From Acidicapsa acidisoli (GTDB lineage: Bacteria > Acidobacteriota > Terriglobia > Terriglobales > Acidobacteriaceae), in NCBI RefSeq assembly GCF_025685625.1, contig NZ_JAGSYI010000002.1, positions 930,001-994,000 of the forward strand: a stretch of 64,000 nt of DNA, given 5' to 3'. Position 1 is the first letter of the stretch; the number at the start of each line of letters is the position of its first letter. Positions 26,759 to 34,930 of the stretch are shown here, piece by piece. Made by a program: the position numbers and the translations under genes. The notes under the pieces were generated by a model. The model was not told where the DNA came from and made no database searches. It saw nothing but the letters and a program-made list of their open reading frames with translations.

Positions 26759-28027
26759 ATGACGACAAATAACTCGACGAAGGATGCCTTCCTCGCGACC
26801 GGTGCGGCTTTGAAGGACGAGGGCGCATCTGCGGGAATTGGACGCCGCAAGATGCTTGGACTACTTGCTTCCGGCGCTGCCGTGCTGGGGTTGAACTCCG
26901 CTGCGGCTGCCGCTGCGGAACCGGGGGCGATGTCGCCACCTGCGAAAGAGGGTGAGATTGCGCCGGAGCAGCTTTTTGCGCAGGCACGGCTGCGGAGCTA
27001 CAAGACACGACGCTCCTCAAGCTGGGATCGCACCGGGGGCAACAACGATGCCGTGCCGGTCGAACCAGGAACGGCTGCGACGATCCTCGATGTGGCCGGG
27101 GCCGGAGTGATTACGCATATCTGGTTCACGATCAACTCGCAGGATCGGTATCACCTCAAGAATCTCGTCCTGCGCGCCTGGTGGGATGGTGAGGCTTCGC
27201 CTTCGGTTGAGGTTCCGGTCGGCGACTTCTTCGGTCTGGGGCTGGGCGAGTATTTTGTCTACCAGTCGTCCATGCTGGCCGTCGCTTCGGTGAAGGCTCT
27301 CAATTCTTACTTCCAGATGCCGTTTGCCAATGGCGCAAAGCTGACCGTCGCCAATGAAGGCACGGTGCGAACGGACAGCCTCTATTTCGCGGTGGATTAT
27401 GTGACGTTGCCGTCGCTTCCGGGAGATCTGGGACGGTTTCATGCGCAGTATCGGCAGGCCGCGCCGTGCGCGAGTGCGATGGACGATTGGAAAGTGAACT
27501 GGGACAGGAAGGTCAACGATCTGAAGAACCTGGATGGGAAGGACAATTATGTCTTTCTCGAAGCCACTGGACGCGGACATTTCGTCGGAGTGACGCAGGC
27601 TGTGCTGCAAAATCAGGATGGCTGGTTCGGCGAGGGAGACGACATGATCTTCATCGACGGCGACCCGCTTCCGACGATCAACGGCACGGGCACCGAGGAT
27701 TACTACAACGGCGCGTGGGACTTCAGCAGCAAGCCCTTTGCCTATCAGCACAACGGCGCGCCTTACATTACGGGCGACGAGCGGCTCGGTGGACGATATT
27801 GCCTGTACCGCTGGCACACCGAGAGTCCGATCACTTTCGAGAAGTCGATTCGAGTGACGATCGAGCATGGGCACGGCAATCACCGCTCGGACGACTTCTA
27901 CTCAACCGCGTACTGGTACCAGACTGAGCCTCACGCGCAGTTCCCTGCACTGCCCGCGCCTGAGGTTCGTGTCCCGCGGGTGTATCGCGTCGGTGGAGCT
28001 GGCGCTGTGCCTTTGCCGGGCGAGTAG
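26759..28027 (+). CDS. DUF2961 (GH172-type) secreted protein
   Basis: The 422-residue protein has an N-terminal region with GRRKMLGLLASGAAVLGL (about 28-45) and an alanine-rich end, reading as a Tat-type signal. The rest is the beta-jelly-roll DUF2961 fold, with WDRTGGNNDAVPV, the ITHIWFT strand, FFGLGLGEYFVYQSSML, and the catalytic-region stretch GTGTEDYYNGAWDF. DUF2961 is now glycoside hydrolase family 172, whose members act on alpha-fructofuranosides and arabinofuranosides, so a role in trimming furanose glycans outside the cytoplasm is likely; exact specificity is unknown. The Glu in GTEDYYNG is probably catalytic. It is 75 bases after the LOG-family gene. Confidence 0.87.
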   Translation: MTTNNSTKDAFLATGAALKDEGASAGIGRRKMLGLLASGAAVLGLNSAAAAAAEPGAMSPPAKEGEIAPEQLFAQARLRSYKTRRSSSWDRTGGNNDAVPVEPGTAATILDVAGAGVITHIWFTINSQDRYHLKNLVLRAWWDGEASPSVEVPVGDFFGLGLGEYFVYQSSMLAVASVKALNSYFQMPFANGAKLTVANEGTVRTDSLYFAVDYVTLPSLPGDLGRFHAQYRQAAPCASAMDDWKVNWDRKVNDLKNLDGKDNYVFLEATGRGHFVGVTQAVLQNQDGWFGEGDDMIFIDGDPLPTINGTGTEDYYNGAWDFSSKPFAYQHNGAPYITGDERLGGRYCLYRWHTESPITFEKSIRVTIEHGHGNHRSDDFYSTAYWYQTEPHAQFPALPAPEVRVPRVYRVGGAGAVPLPGE

Positions 28028-28047
28028 AAAGCGTACTCTGTCCTAAT

Positions 28048-28713
28048 ATGCGAGTGCTGATCTTTGGAGCGACGGGGATGATCGGGCAGGGCGTTCTGCG
28101 GGAATGCCTGTTCGCGCCTGACGTGGAGTTGGTGCAGACTGTTGGGCGCGCATCGACGGGTGTGCAGAATGCAAAACTGCGCGAAGTGATTCAGGCGGAC
28201 TTGTTCGATATCTCGGCTTACGAAGGCGAGCTGCGCGGATTCGATGCCTGCTTCTTTTGCCTTGGGGTTGCTTCTACCGGCATGACAGAGCAGGCGTATA
28301 CCAGGTTGACCTTTGAACTGACGACGACTATCGCTCTAACGTTGTCCCGGCTGAATCCTGCGATGACTTTCGTTTATGTTTCGGGATCGGGAACGGATAG
28401 TTCGGAGAAAGGCCGCATGATGTGGGCGCGCGTAAAGGGGCGAACTGAGAATGCCTTATTGCGTATGCCGTTCCGCGCCGCGTATATGTTTCGCCCTGGA
28501 TTTATCGTGCCGCTGCATGGCATTCAATCGAAGACTAGGATGTATCGAGTCTTTTATGCGACGCTCATGCCGATTCTGCCGATACTGCATCGCTTCTTCC
28601 CAAGATCCATATTGACCACTGAGGAGTTGGGGCGGGCGATGCTGCTTGCCGCGCGGCAAGCGCCTGCCAGGCGTGTGCTCGAAACCGGCGACCTGCGCGA
28701 TCTGCTCAGCTGA
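28048..28713 (+). CDS. NAD(P)-binding Rossmann-fold protein, epimerase-like
   Basis: A 221-residue short-chain-like protein starting with the nucleotide-binding loop FGATGMIGQG. After alternating strands and helices it has a YVSGSGTDSSEKG stretch where the epimerase/SDR serine sits, and a GRTENAL segment where the active-site Lys/Arg would be. The YxxxK dyad is not present as such, so the protein resembles atypical SDRs of the NmrA/HIM1-like type, which act in redox sensing or as small oxidoreductases. It lies 20 bases downstream of the DUF2961 gene and probably shares its transcript. The substrate is unknown. Confidence 0.78.
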   Translation: MRVLIFGATGMIGQGVLRECLFAPDVELVQTVGRASTGVQNAKLREVIQADLFDISAYEGELRGFDACFFCLGVASTGMTEQAYTRLTFELTTTIALTLSRLNPAMTFVYVSGSGTDSSEKGRMMWARVKGRTENALLRMPFRAAYMFRPGFIVPLHGIQSKTRMYRVFYATLMPILPILHRFFPRSILTTEELGRAMLLAARQAPARRVLETGDLRDLLS

Positions 28714-28735
28714 TCGTGTGCGTCAGGACCTACGG

Positions 28736-29098
28736 TTATGAGATTTCGCGCTTGTGTTCGAGTTCCAGAAGCTTCTCGATTGCTATGACTCTGCGATAGA
28801 GGGAAATGTCGGAGATATTTGTTTCCGGTTTGGTCGAATGCCAGTTCACGGCGGCGAAAAAGATCGAAAGACCGGTTGTTACGCCCCATGGGATGCGGCT
28901 GAATCGCATTACGTCCAACGCTGCTTTGAGCGGCTGGTGCCGAGGGTCCATTGCCAGGAAAACCAGCCACGCGAGGACTGAGATTGCAAGGATGGAGATG
29001 GAACAGAAGAGGAAGATTCCGAAACCTACCTGAACTGCCTCCAAAAGCCTGAGGAGGAATGGCAATCCGCCACCCCATTGTTTTCTATCGAACTTCAT
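28736..29098 (-). CDS. Hypothetical 120-residue membrane protein
   Basis: The protein has two to three hydrophobic segments: about residues 20-50 (GFGIFLFCSISILAISVLAWLVFLAM) and 73-88 (GVTTGLSIFFAAVNW), with a polar, helical C-terminus containing IEKLLELEHKREIS. No known domain is recognised. It is convergent with the epimerase-like gene with about 20 bases between them. It lies alone and the region has few other signs of function. A weakly conserved membrane protein of unknown role is the best statement. Confidence 0.55.
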   Translation of the reverse strand: MKFDRKQWGGGLPFLLRLLEAVQVGFGIFLFCSISILAISVLAWLVFLAMDPRHQPLKAALDVMRFSRIPWGVTTGLSIFFAAVNWHSTKPETNISDISLYRRVIAIEKLLELEHKREIS

Positions 29099-29241
29099 AC
29101 GTGTATTTCGACTTTCTGGACCGCCTCCAAAGATGGCTTCCTAGAGAGTATCTATATAATTCGTGAAATTCGATTCCCTAATTGGGGCACAGGAGAGACT
29201 TTGGATGCAGTCGCGGATGAGCAAAGGTCGATGCCGGAGGT

Positions 29242-30498
29242 CTAGAGTTTTTCGAGCAGAAAGCTGATTACATGGTCGGAATGAACGACGCCAACCATGC
29301 GTCCCTGGGCATCGACTACCGGCAGTGAGTGCAGGTTGTACTTATCGAATATCTCCGCCACGTCGGATTGGTGCATGTCCGCGGGGCAGGAGCGGACGCG
29401 GGGCTCGGCGAGGACGGAAAGATGGCTGGCCGGTTGAGCCACAACCATGCGGGCCAGCGGAACGGAGCCGCGCAGGACGCGCTTGGCGTCGAGCAGGTAG
29501 ATCTCGGTCACTGTCTCCATATCGCCGTCGTATTCGCGGAGCGCCTGCACGGCATCGCCGACGGTGGCCTCGACATCGACGGAGACGAAGTCGGTGGTCA
29601 TGCGGCCGGCTGCGGAGTCCTCGTGGAACTCAAGCAGCTCTTCGACTTCATGGCGCTCCTCGGGCTCCATCTCTTCGAGGATCGCTTCGGATCGTTCCTC
29701 GGAGAGCTCGCCGAGCAGATCTGCGGCTGCTCCGGGGTCCATCTCTTCGACGATATCGGCGATGCGTTCTTCGTCGAGGGATTCGAGCAGCGACTTTTGC
29801 AGCTTGGGATCGACCTCTTCGAGGGTCTCGGCGGCGACTTCTTCGTCGAGCGTGGTGAAGATGGCTTCGCGCTCGGCTGGAGCGAGATCGGCGAGAATCT
29901 CGGCCAGTTCCGAGGGGTGCATTTCGGCGAGATGGTCGTGGTCTATCTTGAGCTTGACGCGGCGGGCGGGGTCGACCTCGATCACATCGACGAACTGCCA
30001 CGGGATGCCCTTGGCAGCGAACCGGCGCGACAGCGATTCGAGGGTATGGCGCGGGAGCAGGCCTTTGAAGACACGCTGGACTGCGCCGCGCAGGCCGACT
30101 TCAACCTCGGAGACGCGCAGCAGGTGTACCGAACCGTGTCCCAGCCATTCGAGATCGACATCGTTGACGCGGACGACCTTGCGGCCATGAATGTCGATGA
30201 TCTGGCGGTCGATCAGGTCCTGCTGAAGAAAGAGATAGTTCTCGTCGCCGCGCAGGGGGTTCAAGGCCGAGGGCGAGCGAAGCTCCAGCGTGCCTGCGGG
30301 GGTTTCCATCACCTGGTTGGAGGGAACAATTTGCAGGCCCTGGCGAGTCTTGAGCACAAGGCCTGCGACGCGACCAGCCTCTGCGCCGGTGGCTACGGCG
30401 ATGTCCTTGAGTTTGCCGCGCACGGTACCCTGGGCGTCGGTCACAGGTGTGCCGAGCATGGCGGTGAGGCTTACGCGGGATGTGGTGCGAGGGTGCAT
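29242..30498 (-). CDS. PRC-barrel / MgtE_N / CBS-pair protein without a membrane domain
   Basis: The 418-residue soluble protein begins with a PRC-barrel-like region (about 10-85, GTPVTDAQGTVRGKL...) and a second one (about 95-175), then an MgtE N-terminal superhelical domain (about 185-290) made of repeats like HPSELAEILADLAPAEREAIF and MDPGAAADLLGEL, and a CBS-domain pair (about 295-415) ending SLPVVDAQGRMVGVVHSDHV. In MgtE the N and CBS domains form the magnesium gate and are followed by the transmembrane channel, which is absent. Many acidic repeats (EEMDPG, EEMEPEER) could bind divalent metal. It may regulate a separate transporter, possibly the Nramp-like protein at 24.6-25.8 kb. Confidence 0.85.
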   Translation of the reverse strand: MHPRTTSRVSLTAMLGTPVTDAQGTVRGKLKDIAVATGAEAGRVAGLVLKTRQGLQIVPSNQVMETPAGTLELRSPSALNPLRGDENYLFLQQDLIDRQIIDIHGRKVVRVNDVDLEWLGHGSVHLLRVSEVEVGLRGAVQRVFKGLLPRHTLESLSRRFAAKGIPWQFVDVIEVDPARRVKLKIDHDHLAEMHPSELAEILADLAPAEREAIFTTLDEEVAAETLEEVDPKLQKSLLESLDEERIADIVEEMDPGAAADLLGELSEERSEAILEEMEPEERHEVEELLEFHEDSAAGRMTTDFVSVDVEATVGDAVQALREYDGDMETVTEIYLLDAKRVLRGSVPLARMVVAQPASHLSVLAEPRVRSCPADMHQSDVAEIFDKYNLHSLPVVDAQGRMVGVVHSDHVISFLLEKL

Positions 30499-30596
30499 TG
30501 CTTTTTCAAGTTCAGGCAGGTTGAGTTTAGCGTGATCGAGCCTTGGCTGGCGAACTCAGATCTCGACTTGGTGATGTCTCAGTCTGACGAGATCTA

Positions 30597-30662
30597 TCCC
30601 TCAGGGGCTAAAGCCCCAATGGTATTGCTGATTTTATGTACGGGCTGAAGCCCGTACCCTTC
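30597..30662. repeat. Bipartite palindromic (REP-like) repeat, copy 2, intergenic
   Basis: The second copy has the same layout as that at 12744: GGGGCTAAAGCCCC (30604-30617), a spacer of 21 bases, and TACGGGCTGAAGCCCGTA (30639-30656), followed by CCCTTC. It lies between the start of the CBS protein gene (30498) and the end of the LysR gene (30695). The two copies share arms and flanks but not the spacer. Confidence 0.85.
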
Positions 30663-30694
30663 AAACTGAGACACTACCCTCGACTGGTTAGTGA

Positions 30695-31636
30695 TCAACC
30701 TGAGGCTATCGCCGATTTCGAAGTGGCCTGTACGATTTGAGCGAAGCGATTGACAATGGGCCGCGACTCACTGGCAAAACATGCGAATTCTATGTTGCTG
30801 ACTATCCTGGCTCCGCGCTTTCCAGCCCCGATCGGAAGGCATACGACGTCCGGCGAGGCGATGAAGCGAACACAGGCGGGCGCGATGGAGACTCCGAGGC
30901 CTGCGCCGATGAGCCGGAGGATGGTGAGCCAGTTTGAGGCTTCCTGCACGATCTGCGGGCGGAAGCCATGCTCTTCACAGAACGTCAGTGGTTTTTCAAA
31001 TGCGTGAGAACCAGCGCTGCGGGGATAGTAGACAAAGGGTTCGTTGCGTAAGGTGGCGGGCGAGATGCTTTTCTGCCTCGCTGCTGGATGGCGCGCGGGA
31101 AGAACCGCGACGAAGGGTTCGGAGTAGATGGGCGTCGCGATCAATCCTCCCGTTAAGTCGCCGGGATCGCTGTCGCGCAACAGACCTGCGTCGAGGGTTC
31201 CGTTTTGCATGCCTTCGATGACCTTCGCGGTGAAGGACTCGTGCAGATGAAGCCGCACGCTCGGATACGCTTCGCGATATTCGCGGAAGATGGCGGGCAG
31301 GATCGTGAGCATGGCTGAGCCGACGAAGCCAATGTGCAGAGAGCCCACTTCGCCACGACCGATGCTGCGGGTTTCTTCGATGTCGCGCTGCACGTTGCGC
31401 AGGGTGCGCTGGGCGCGCTCCAGGAAAATCGCACCGGCCGCGGTGAGACTGACGGAGCGGGAGGTTCGGTCGAAGAGCGGATAGCCAAGGATCTCTTCGA
31501 GGCGTCGGATCTGCTGCGAGAGCGGCGGTTGCGCCAGGTGCAGGCGCTGCGCGGCGCGGCCGAAATGAAGCTCTTCGGCGACGGCGACGAAGTAACGGAG
31601 ATGACGCAATTCGATGTCGGTATTCATATATTCCAA
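30695..31636 (-). CDS. LysR-family transcriptional regulator
   Basis: A 313-residue DNA-binding regulator. The N-terminal winged helix-turn-helix is clear: ELRHLRYFVAVAEELHFGRAAQRLHLAQPPLSQQIRRLEEILGYPLFDR with the typical RTSRSVSLTAAG wing. The C-terminal periplasmic-binding-like effector domain (about 95-295) holds HIGFVGSAMLTILP and a hinge region. Start may be ATG 31636 or ATG 31627 (MNTDIELRH). It is divergent from a GNAT acetyltransferase, with an 83-base AT-rich region between (containing CAATATATTG), so the LysR protein may control that gene or an unlinked one. Its effector is not inferable. Confidence 0.92.
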   Translation of the reverse strand: MEYMNTDIELRHLRYFVAVAEELHFGRAAQRLHLAQPPLSQQIRRLEEILGYPLFDRTSRSVSLTAAGAIFLERAQRTLRNVQRDIEETRSIGRGEVGSLHIGFVGSAMLTILPAIFREYREAYPSVRLHLHESFTAKVIEGMQNGTLDAGLLRDSDPGDLTGGLIATPIYSEPFVAVLPARHPAARQKSISPATLRNEPFVYYPRSAGSHAFEKPLTFCEEHGFRPQIVQEASNWLTILRLIGAGLGVSIAPACVRFIASPDVVCLPIGAGKRGARIVSNIEFACFASESRPIVNRFAQIVQATSKSAIASG

Positions 31637-31653
31637 GTCTTGATCTTACTGAA

Positions 31654-31663
31654 CAATATATTG
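31654..31663. promoter_or_regulatory. AT-rich palindrome between LysR and GNAT genes
   Basis: CAATATATTG is a perfect ten-base palindrome in the middle of the 83-base divergent region, in a long A/T run. It may be the LysR binding site or part of a promoter; a full T-N11-A LysR box was not clear. Confidence 0.3.
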
Positions 31664-31719
31664 GACATATTACATCGGCTCAGCCAGACTTGGATGAGAG
31701 TTGGAATTGGAGGTGAAAA

Positions 31720-32244
31720 GTGGCGCAGGTTTTCGAAGAAGAGACAGTGCATGGTGGAGAATCCGACTTGAGCGAAATCGAGATTCGACCGCTCGAAATC
31801 GGCGAGGATGGAACGGCCTTTCGTGTGCTGAACGAAGAGTGGATTTCGCGGTATTTTGTGCTGGAAAAGAAAGATCGCGAGACGCTGGGCGACCCGGAGA
31901 ATACGATCCTGCGCAAGGGCGGCAAGGTCTTCCTGGCTTATTCGCAGGGAGAAGCTGTCGGCTGCGTGGCGCTGATTCCGATGGGCGATGGGGTCTATGA
32001 GCTGTCCAAAATGGCGGTTGCGCCCCGGATGCGCGGCCAGGGGGTTGGCCGCAGGATTCTCGAACACTCCATTGCACAGGCGCGTGAGTTGGGAGCCAGG
32101 TCGCTCTTTCTGGGCAGCAATTCGGTGTTGAAAAACGCTGTGCATCTTTACGAGTCGATCGGCTTTCGCCATGTGCCGCCCGAAGAGTTGCCGGAGATGC
32201 ACTATGCGCGGGCGGATGTATTCATGCGGATGGCGCTTGATTAA
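31720..32244 (+). CDS. GNAT-family N-acetyltransferase
   Basis: A 174-residue acyltransferase using acetyl-CoA. Start is GTG 31720 with a strong GGAGGTGAAAA Shine-Dalgarno. The central strand and pyrophosphate-binding loop reads ELSKMAVAPRMRGQGVGRRILE, with the Q/R-x-x-G-x-G/A motif (RGQGVG), followed by the NAVHLYESIGF motif of the family C-terminus. The small polar substrate cannot be named. It is divergent from the LysR gene. The N-terminal about 25 residues are an acidic extension. Confidence 0.88.
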   Translation: MAQVFEEETVHGGESDLSEIEIRPLEIGEDGTAFRVLNEEWISRYFVLEKKDRETLGDPENTILRKGGKVFLAYSQGEAVGCVALIPMGDGVYELSKMAVAPRMRGQGVGRRILEHSIAQARELGARSLFLGSNSVLKNAVHLYESIGFRHVPPEELPEMHYARADVFMRMALD

Positions 32245-32459
32245 AGGTTCCATTGAGTTGGCATGGGAGTTAGGCTCCGGATTGATTCGTCTCTCACCTG
32301 CGTGATTCCACCGCGCGGGTTCCTCGCTTGACAGCGCGAGGCTTAGCAACGAAACTGCGAGGAAGGATTCTGAGCGGCGCGGACTGCGTCAAGCCTTATC
32401 GGGCTGTTTCGCAAGAGAATCCCGCTCCGGACTAGGAGCGTTCCTGCGGAGAGTTGCTT

Positions 32460-32924
32460 GTGACCGGACCACAGACAGGTCGGCTGAGCTTTAAGCTGGC
32501 ATCAACGATGGACAGCGTGGCCGAGGTCGAGGCTGCCGCGGAGAAGCTTACCCAGGCCGCCGGAATGGATGAGGACGAAGGCTTTCGCGTGGTGATGGCG
32601 GTGCGCGAGGCGGCCGTCAATGCCGTGCTGCATGGCAACGGGTACGATCCTAATAAACAAATCACCGTCGGTCTTGAAAACACCGGTAAGTCGCTGGTGA
32701 TCACCGTCGCCGACGAAGGCGAAGGACTCGATCCGGAGAAGATTCCCGATCCGCTGGCGCCGGAAAATCTGCTGCGGGGAACAGGCCGCGGCATCTTCCT
32801 TATCCGATCCTTCCTGGATGAGGTACACTTTCGACAACTGCACCCTGGAACCGAGCTGACGCTGGTAAAGCATCTGACACCGGCCGGCAGCAACGAAGCG
32901 AGTCAGGATCTGGATACGAAATAA
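32460..32924 (+). CDS. Anti-sigma regulatory factor, RsbW-like HATPase/serine kinase
   Basis: From GTG 32460 (preceded by GCGGAGAG at good distance; a TTG at 32454 is too close to it) the protein has 154 residues. It shows the GHKL ATPase fold: N-box VREAAVNAVLHGN, then VADEGEGLDP (G1 box) and GTGRGIFLIRSFLD (G2 box). Such proteins bind sigma or anti-anti-sigma partners and phosphorylate the STAS antagonist. The following gene at 32950 encodes a STAS antagonist. The pair forms a partner-switching module; no sigma factor gene is adjacent. Confidence 0.87.
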   Translation: MTGPQTGRLSFKLASTMDSVAEVEAAAEKLTQAAGMDEDEGFRVVMAVREAAVNAVLHGNGYDPNKQITVGLENTGKSLVITVADEGEGLDPEKIPDPLAPENLLRGTGRGIFLIRSFLDEVHFRQLHPGTELTLVKHLTPAGSNEASQDLDTK

Positions 32925-32949
32925 CCGAATACCCTAAGGAGGGATCTCT

Positions 32950-33294
32950 GTGGCACTCTCAATTTCAACCCGTCAGCTGGACGGAGTCACCATTCTAGAC
33001 CTAAGTGGGCGGATCACGCTCGGTGAAGGTAGTGTGCAGTTGCGCGATGCCATTCGCGACCTGATCAGCAAGGGCGAAAAGCACATTCTTTTGAGCCTGG
33101 GCGATGTGAGTTACATCGACAGCTCCGGCCTAGGCGAGTTGGTCAGCGCATTTACCACGGCCAAGAATCAGAATGCCGATGTGAAGCTGCTGAATCTGAC
33201 CAAGAAGGTCAAGGACGTGTTGCAGGTGACCAAGCTCTATACCGTCTTCGATATCTACGACGACGAAGCCCACGCCATCAGTTCCTTCAAGTAG
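32950..33294 (+). CDS. STAS-domain anti-sigma factor antagonist
   Basis: A 114-residue STAS protein of the SpoIIAA/RsbV type. The phosphorylatable serine lies in YIDSSGLGELV (Ser58/Ser59 preceded by Asp57), the usual kinase target. The fold and length match. It begins GTG, with an AAGGAGGGA Shine-Dalgarno. When dephosphorylated it should bind the kinase (32460-32924) and free a sigma factor; phosphorylation by the kinase reverses this. The gene is 25 bases from the kinase gene and is followed by a strong terminator at 33317. A PP2C phosphatase that would reactivate it is not present locally. Confidence 0.93.
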   Translation: MALSISTRQLDGVTILDLSGRITLGEGSVQLRDAIRDLISKGEKHILLSLGDVSYIDSSGLGELVSAFTTAKNQNADVKLLNLTKKVKDVLQVTKLYTVFDIYDDEAHAISSFK

Positions 33295-33316
33295 CCGCCA
33301 CCCTGTTCAGAAACTC

Positions 33317-33357
33317 AAAGGGCTACGCCGACGGGAAACTGTCGGCGTAGCCCTTTT
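33317..33357. terminator. Bidirectional hairpin terminator
   Basis: AAAGGGCTACGCCGAC (33317-33332) pairs with GTCGGCGTAGCCCTTT (33341-33356), with an eight-base loop and a T-tract on the plus side; the minus side is followed by CTTTGAGTTT. It separates the STAS gene and the convergent LemA gene. Confidence 0.8.
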
Positions 33358-33380
33358 CTCCGTTCTGGTGTGCGCTGTGG

Positions 33381-33959
33381 CTAGAACTTCACGGCAGGCG
33401 CGTTGCGTGACGCGGCGCTCGCCTCAAAGTACGCGTCGTTCATGTGGAAGCCGAGCATGTTGGCCCAGATGCTGTTGGGAAACTGGCGCACGTAGGTGTT
33501 GTAGGCCCGCAGAGAGTCGTTGTAGCGACGGCGGGCCACGCCGATGCGGTTTTCGGTGCCGGAAAGCTCATCTTGCAGTCGCAGAAACTGCTCGTTGGAG
33601 CGCAGTTGCGGGTAGTTTTCGGTGAGGGCCAACAGGCGGCCGAAGGCGGAATCGAGCGTGCCATTGGCGGCGATCTTCGACTTGGGATCGTGCGCGTTGA
33701 GAAGGCCGGCACGGGCGTTGGCGATGTCGCCGAAGACCGTGCTTTCTTCCTTGGTGAATCCTTTGACTGTTTCAACCAGGTTGGGGATGAGGTCGGCGCG
33801 GCGCTGCAACTGCACGTCCACGTCGGACCAGCTTGTTTTGACCGATTCGTCCAGCCTCACCATCTGATTCTGGGCGCTTACGAAGCTGCCATAAATGAGC
33901 AGCCCTATCACGACGAATACGCCGACAATTCCGAGAACGATCCAAAGTCCACGACGCAT
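33381..33959 (-). CDS. LemA-family protein
   Basis: The 192-residue protein has one N-terminal membrane helix (WIVLGIVGVFVVIGLLIYG, about 6-24) and a helical bundle domain outside the cytoplasm, with the family marks VKTSWSDVDVQLQRRADLIPNLVETVKG, the LLALTENYPQLRSNEQFLRLQ stretch, and NRIGVARRRYND. LemA proteins are widespread and often neighbour TPM-domain membrane proteins; their function is not established, with links to membrane or envelope stress. A TPM-domain gene lies directly upstream on the same strand, as seen in other genomes. The two likely form an operon. Confidence 0.93.
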   Translation of the reverse strand: MRRGLWIVLGIVGVFVVIGLLIYGSFVSAQNQMVRLDESVKTSWSDVDVQLQRRADLIPNLVETVKGFTKEESTVFGDIANARAGLLNAHDPKSKIAANGTLDSAFGRLLALTENYPQLRSNEQFLRLQDELSGTENRIGVARRRYNDSLRAYNTYVRQFPNSIWANMLGFHMNDAYFEASAASRNAPAVKF

Positions 33960-34022
33960 ACAGTTCTTTCTCCTCTGGCTTCCACGCGGGGAAGCACGTT
34001 TCTAAAAATACCTTTTGAGAAC

Positions 34023-34847
34023 TTAGTAGTCTCCGCCAGCGCCGCCACCACCGGATTCGCCACCGCCGAAACCGCCGAAGCCAGAGTCTCCTCCGCCGCC
34101 GGAATCACCGCCGCCACCCCAGCCGCCTCCGCCGCCCCAACCGCCGCGACCGCCGCCGCCGAGGAACCATCCGAGACCGAACCCGAACAAGCCGCGCGCG
34201 CCAAGGAAGAGGAGCACGAGCACTATCAGGACGATGCGGAAGATGAGGCCGATGGAGGAGCCGTGATGCCGCTGTTGCGGAACCTGCAACTGCTCCATGC
34301 CCGATGTGCCGAACGATTGTTCACCAAGGCTCACCTTCGCGTCGGCCGCGATCACGTTCGCGATTTGCGTTACGCCGATGGTTACCGCTCCGTCGAAGTC
34401 GTGCTGGCGCAGGTGAGGCAGCATCCTGCGGCCGATGTCGCCGACTTTCGCGTCGGGCAGGATGCCTTCGAGGCCATAGCCGACTTCGGTCCAGTAATGG
34501 TGATCCTGGACGGAGATCAGCATGAGAATGCCGCGGTCGGAGCCCTTTTTGCCGACCTTCCACTTCTCTTCCAGGCGATTGGCGAAATCCGCCTTGTCGT
34601 CGCCGTCGAGATTGTTGAGGATGACGACGGCTATCTGCGCATTCGTCTTCGAGTGGTCAAGCTGGCCACACAGGCGGTCGAGACGAGAAACTGTCTCAGG
34701 CGAGAGGACGTGTGCGAAGTCGGAGACGTAATTGGTAGGCTTTGGCAGGTCTTCAACGCGCTCGGAATAGCCGGTGAGAGCGGAAAACGCGAATACCAGA
34801 CTCAGGATGAGCCAGGAAAAACCCGAACGGGAACGGCGAACTTGCAT
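34023..34847 (-). CDS. TPM-domain membrane protein with glycine-rich tail
   Basis: Start ATG 34847 gives 274 residues with a signal segment (RRSRSGFSWLILSLVFAFSALTGYS). The TPM domain follows (about 35-150: TNYVSDFAHVLSPETVSRLDRLC, LNNLDGDDKADFANRL, VQDHHYWTEVGYGLEGILPDAKVG). A short helix (about 200-220) precedes a Gly/Trp/Ser/Asp-rich C-terminal tail. TPM_phosphatase proteins have been linked to photosystem repair in plants and to unknown envelope functions in bacteria. It lies 63 bases upstream of a LemA gene, a common neighbour. The longer frame from 34889 would add 14 polar residues. The glycine tail is probably an extracellular linker. Confidence 0.86.
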   Translation of the reverse strand: MQVRRSRSGFSWLILSLVFAFSALTGYSERVEDLPKPTNYVSDFAHVLSPETVSRLDRLCGQLDHSKTNAQIAVVILNNLDGDDKADFANRLEEKWKVGKKGSDRGILMLISVQDHHYWTEVGYGLEGILPDAKVGDIGRRMLPHLRQHDFDGAVTIGVTQIANVIAADAKVSLGEQSFGTSGMEQLQVPQQRHHGSSIGLIFRIVLIVLVLLFLGARGLFGFGLGWFLGGGGRGGWGGGGGWGGGGDSGGGGDSGFGGFGGGESGGGGAGGDY

Positions 34848-34930
34848 GTCACTTCTATTGTACGCAAGCGGACGAGTGGAGGTTCCCAAGACGGGCCGGG
34901 GGTAGATTCAGTCGATTCGGACGACTATTC

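Noticed and set aside
29329-30648. 439-residue plus-strand frame opposite the PRC/MgtE_N/CBS gene
   Set aside because: Shadow of the acidic repeat-rich gene on the other strand; the minus-strand protein has three recognisable domains and this one has none.
34025-34160. Repetitive CCGCC-rich stretch as a DNA repeat array
   Set aside because: It is the reverse complement of the Gly-rich coding tail of the TPM protein, with codon periodicity.
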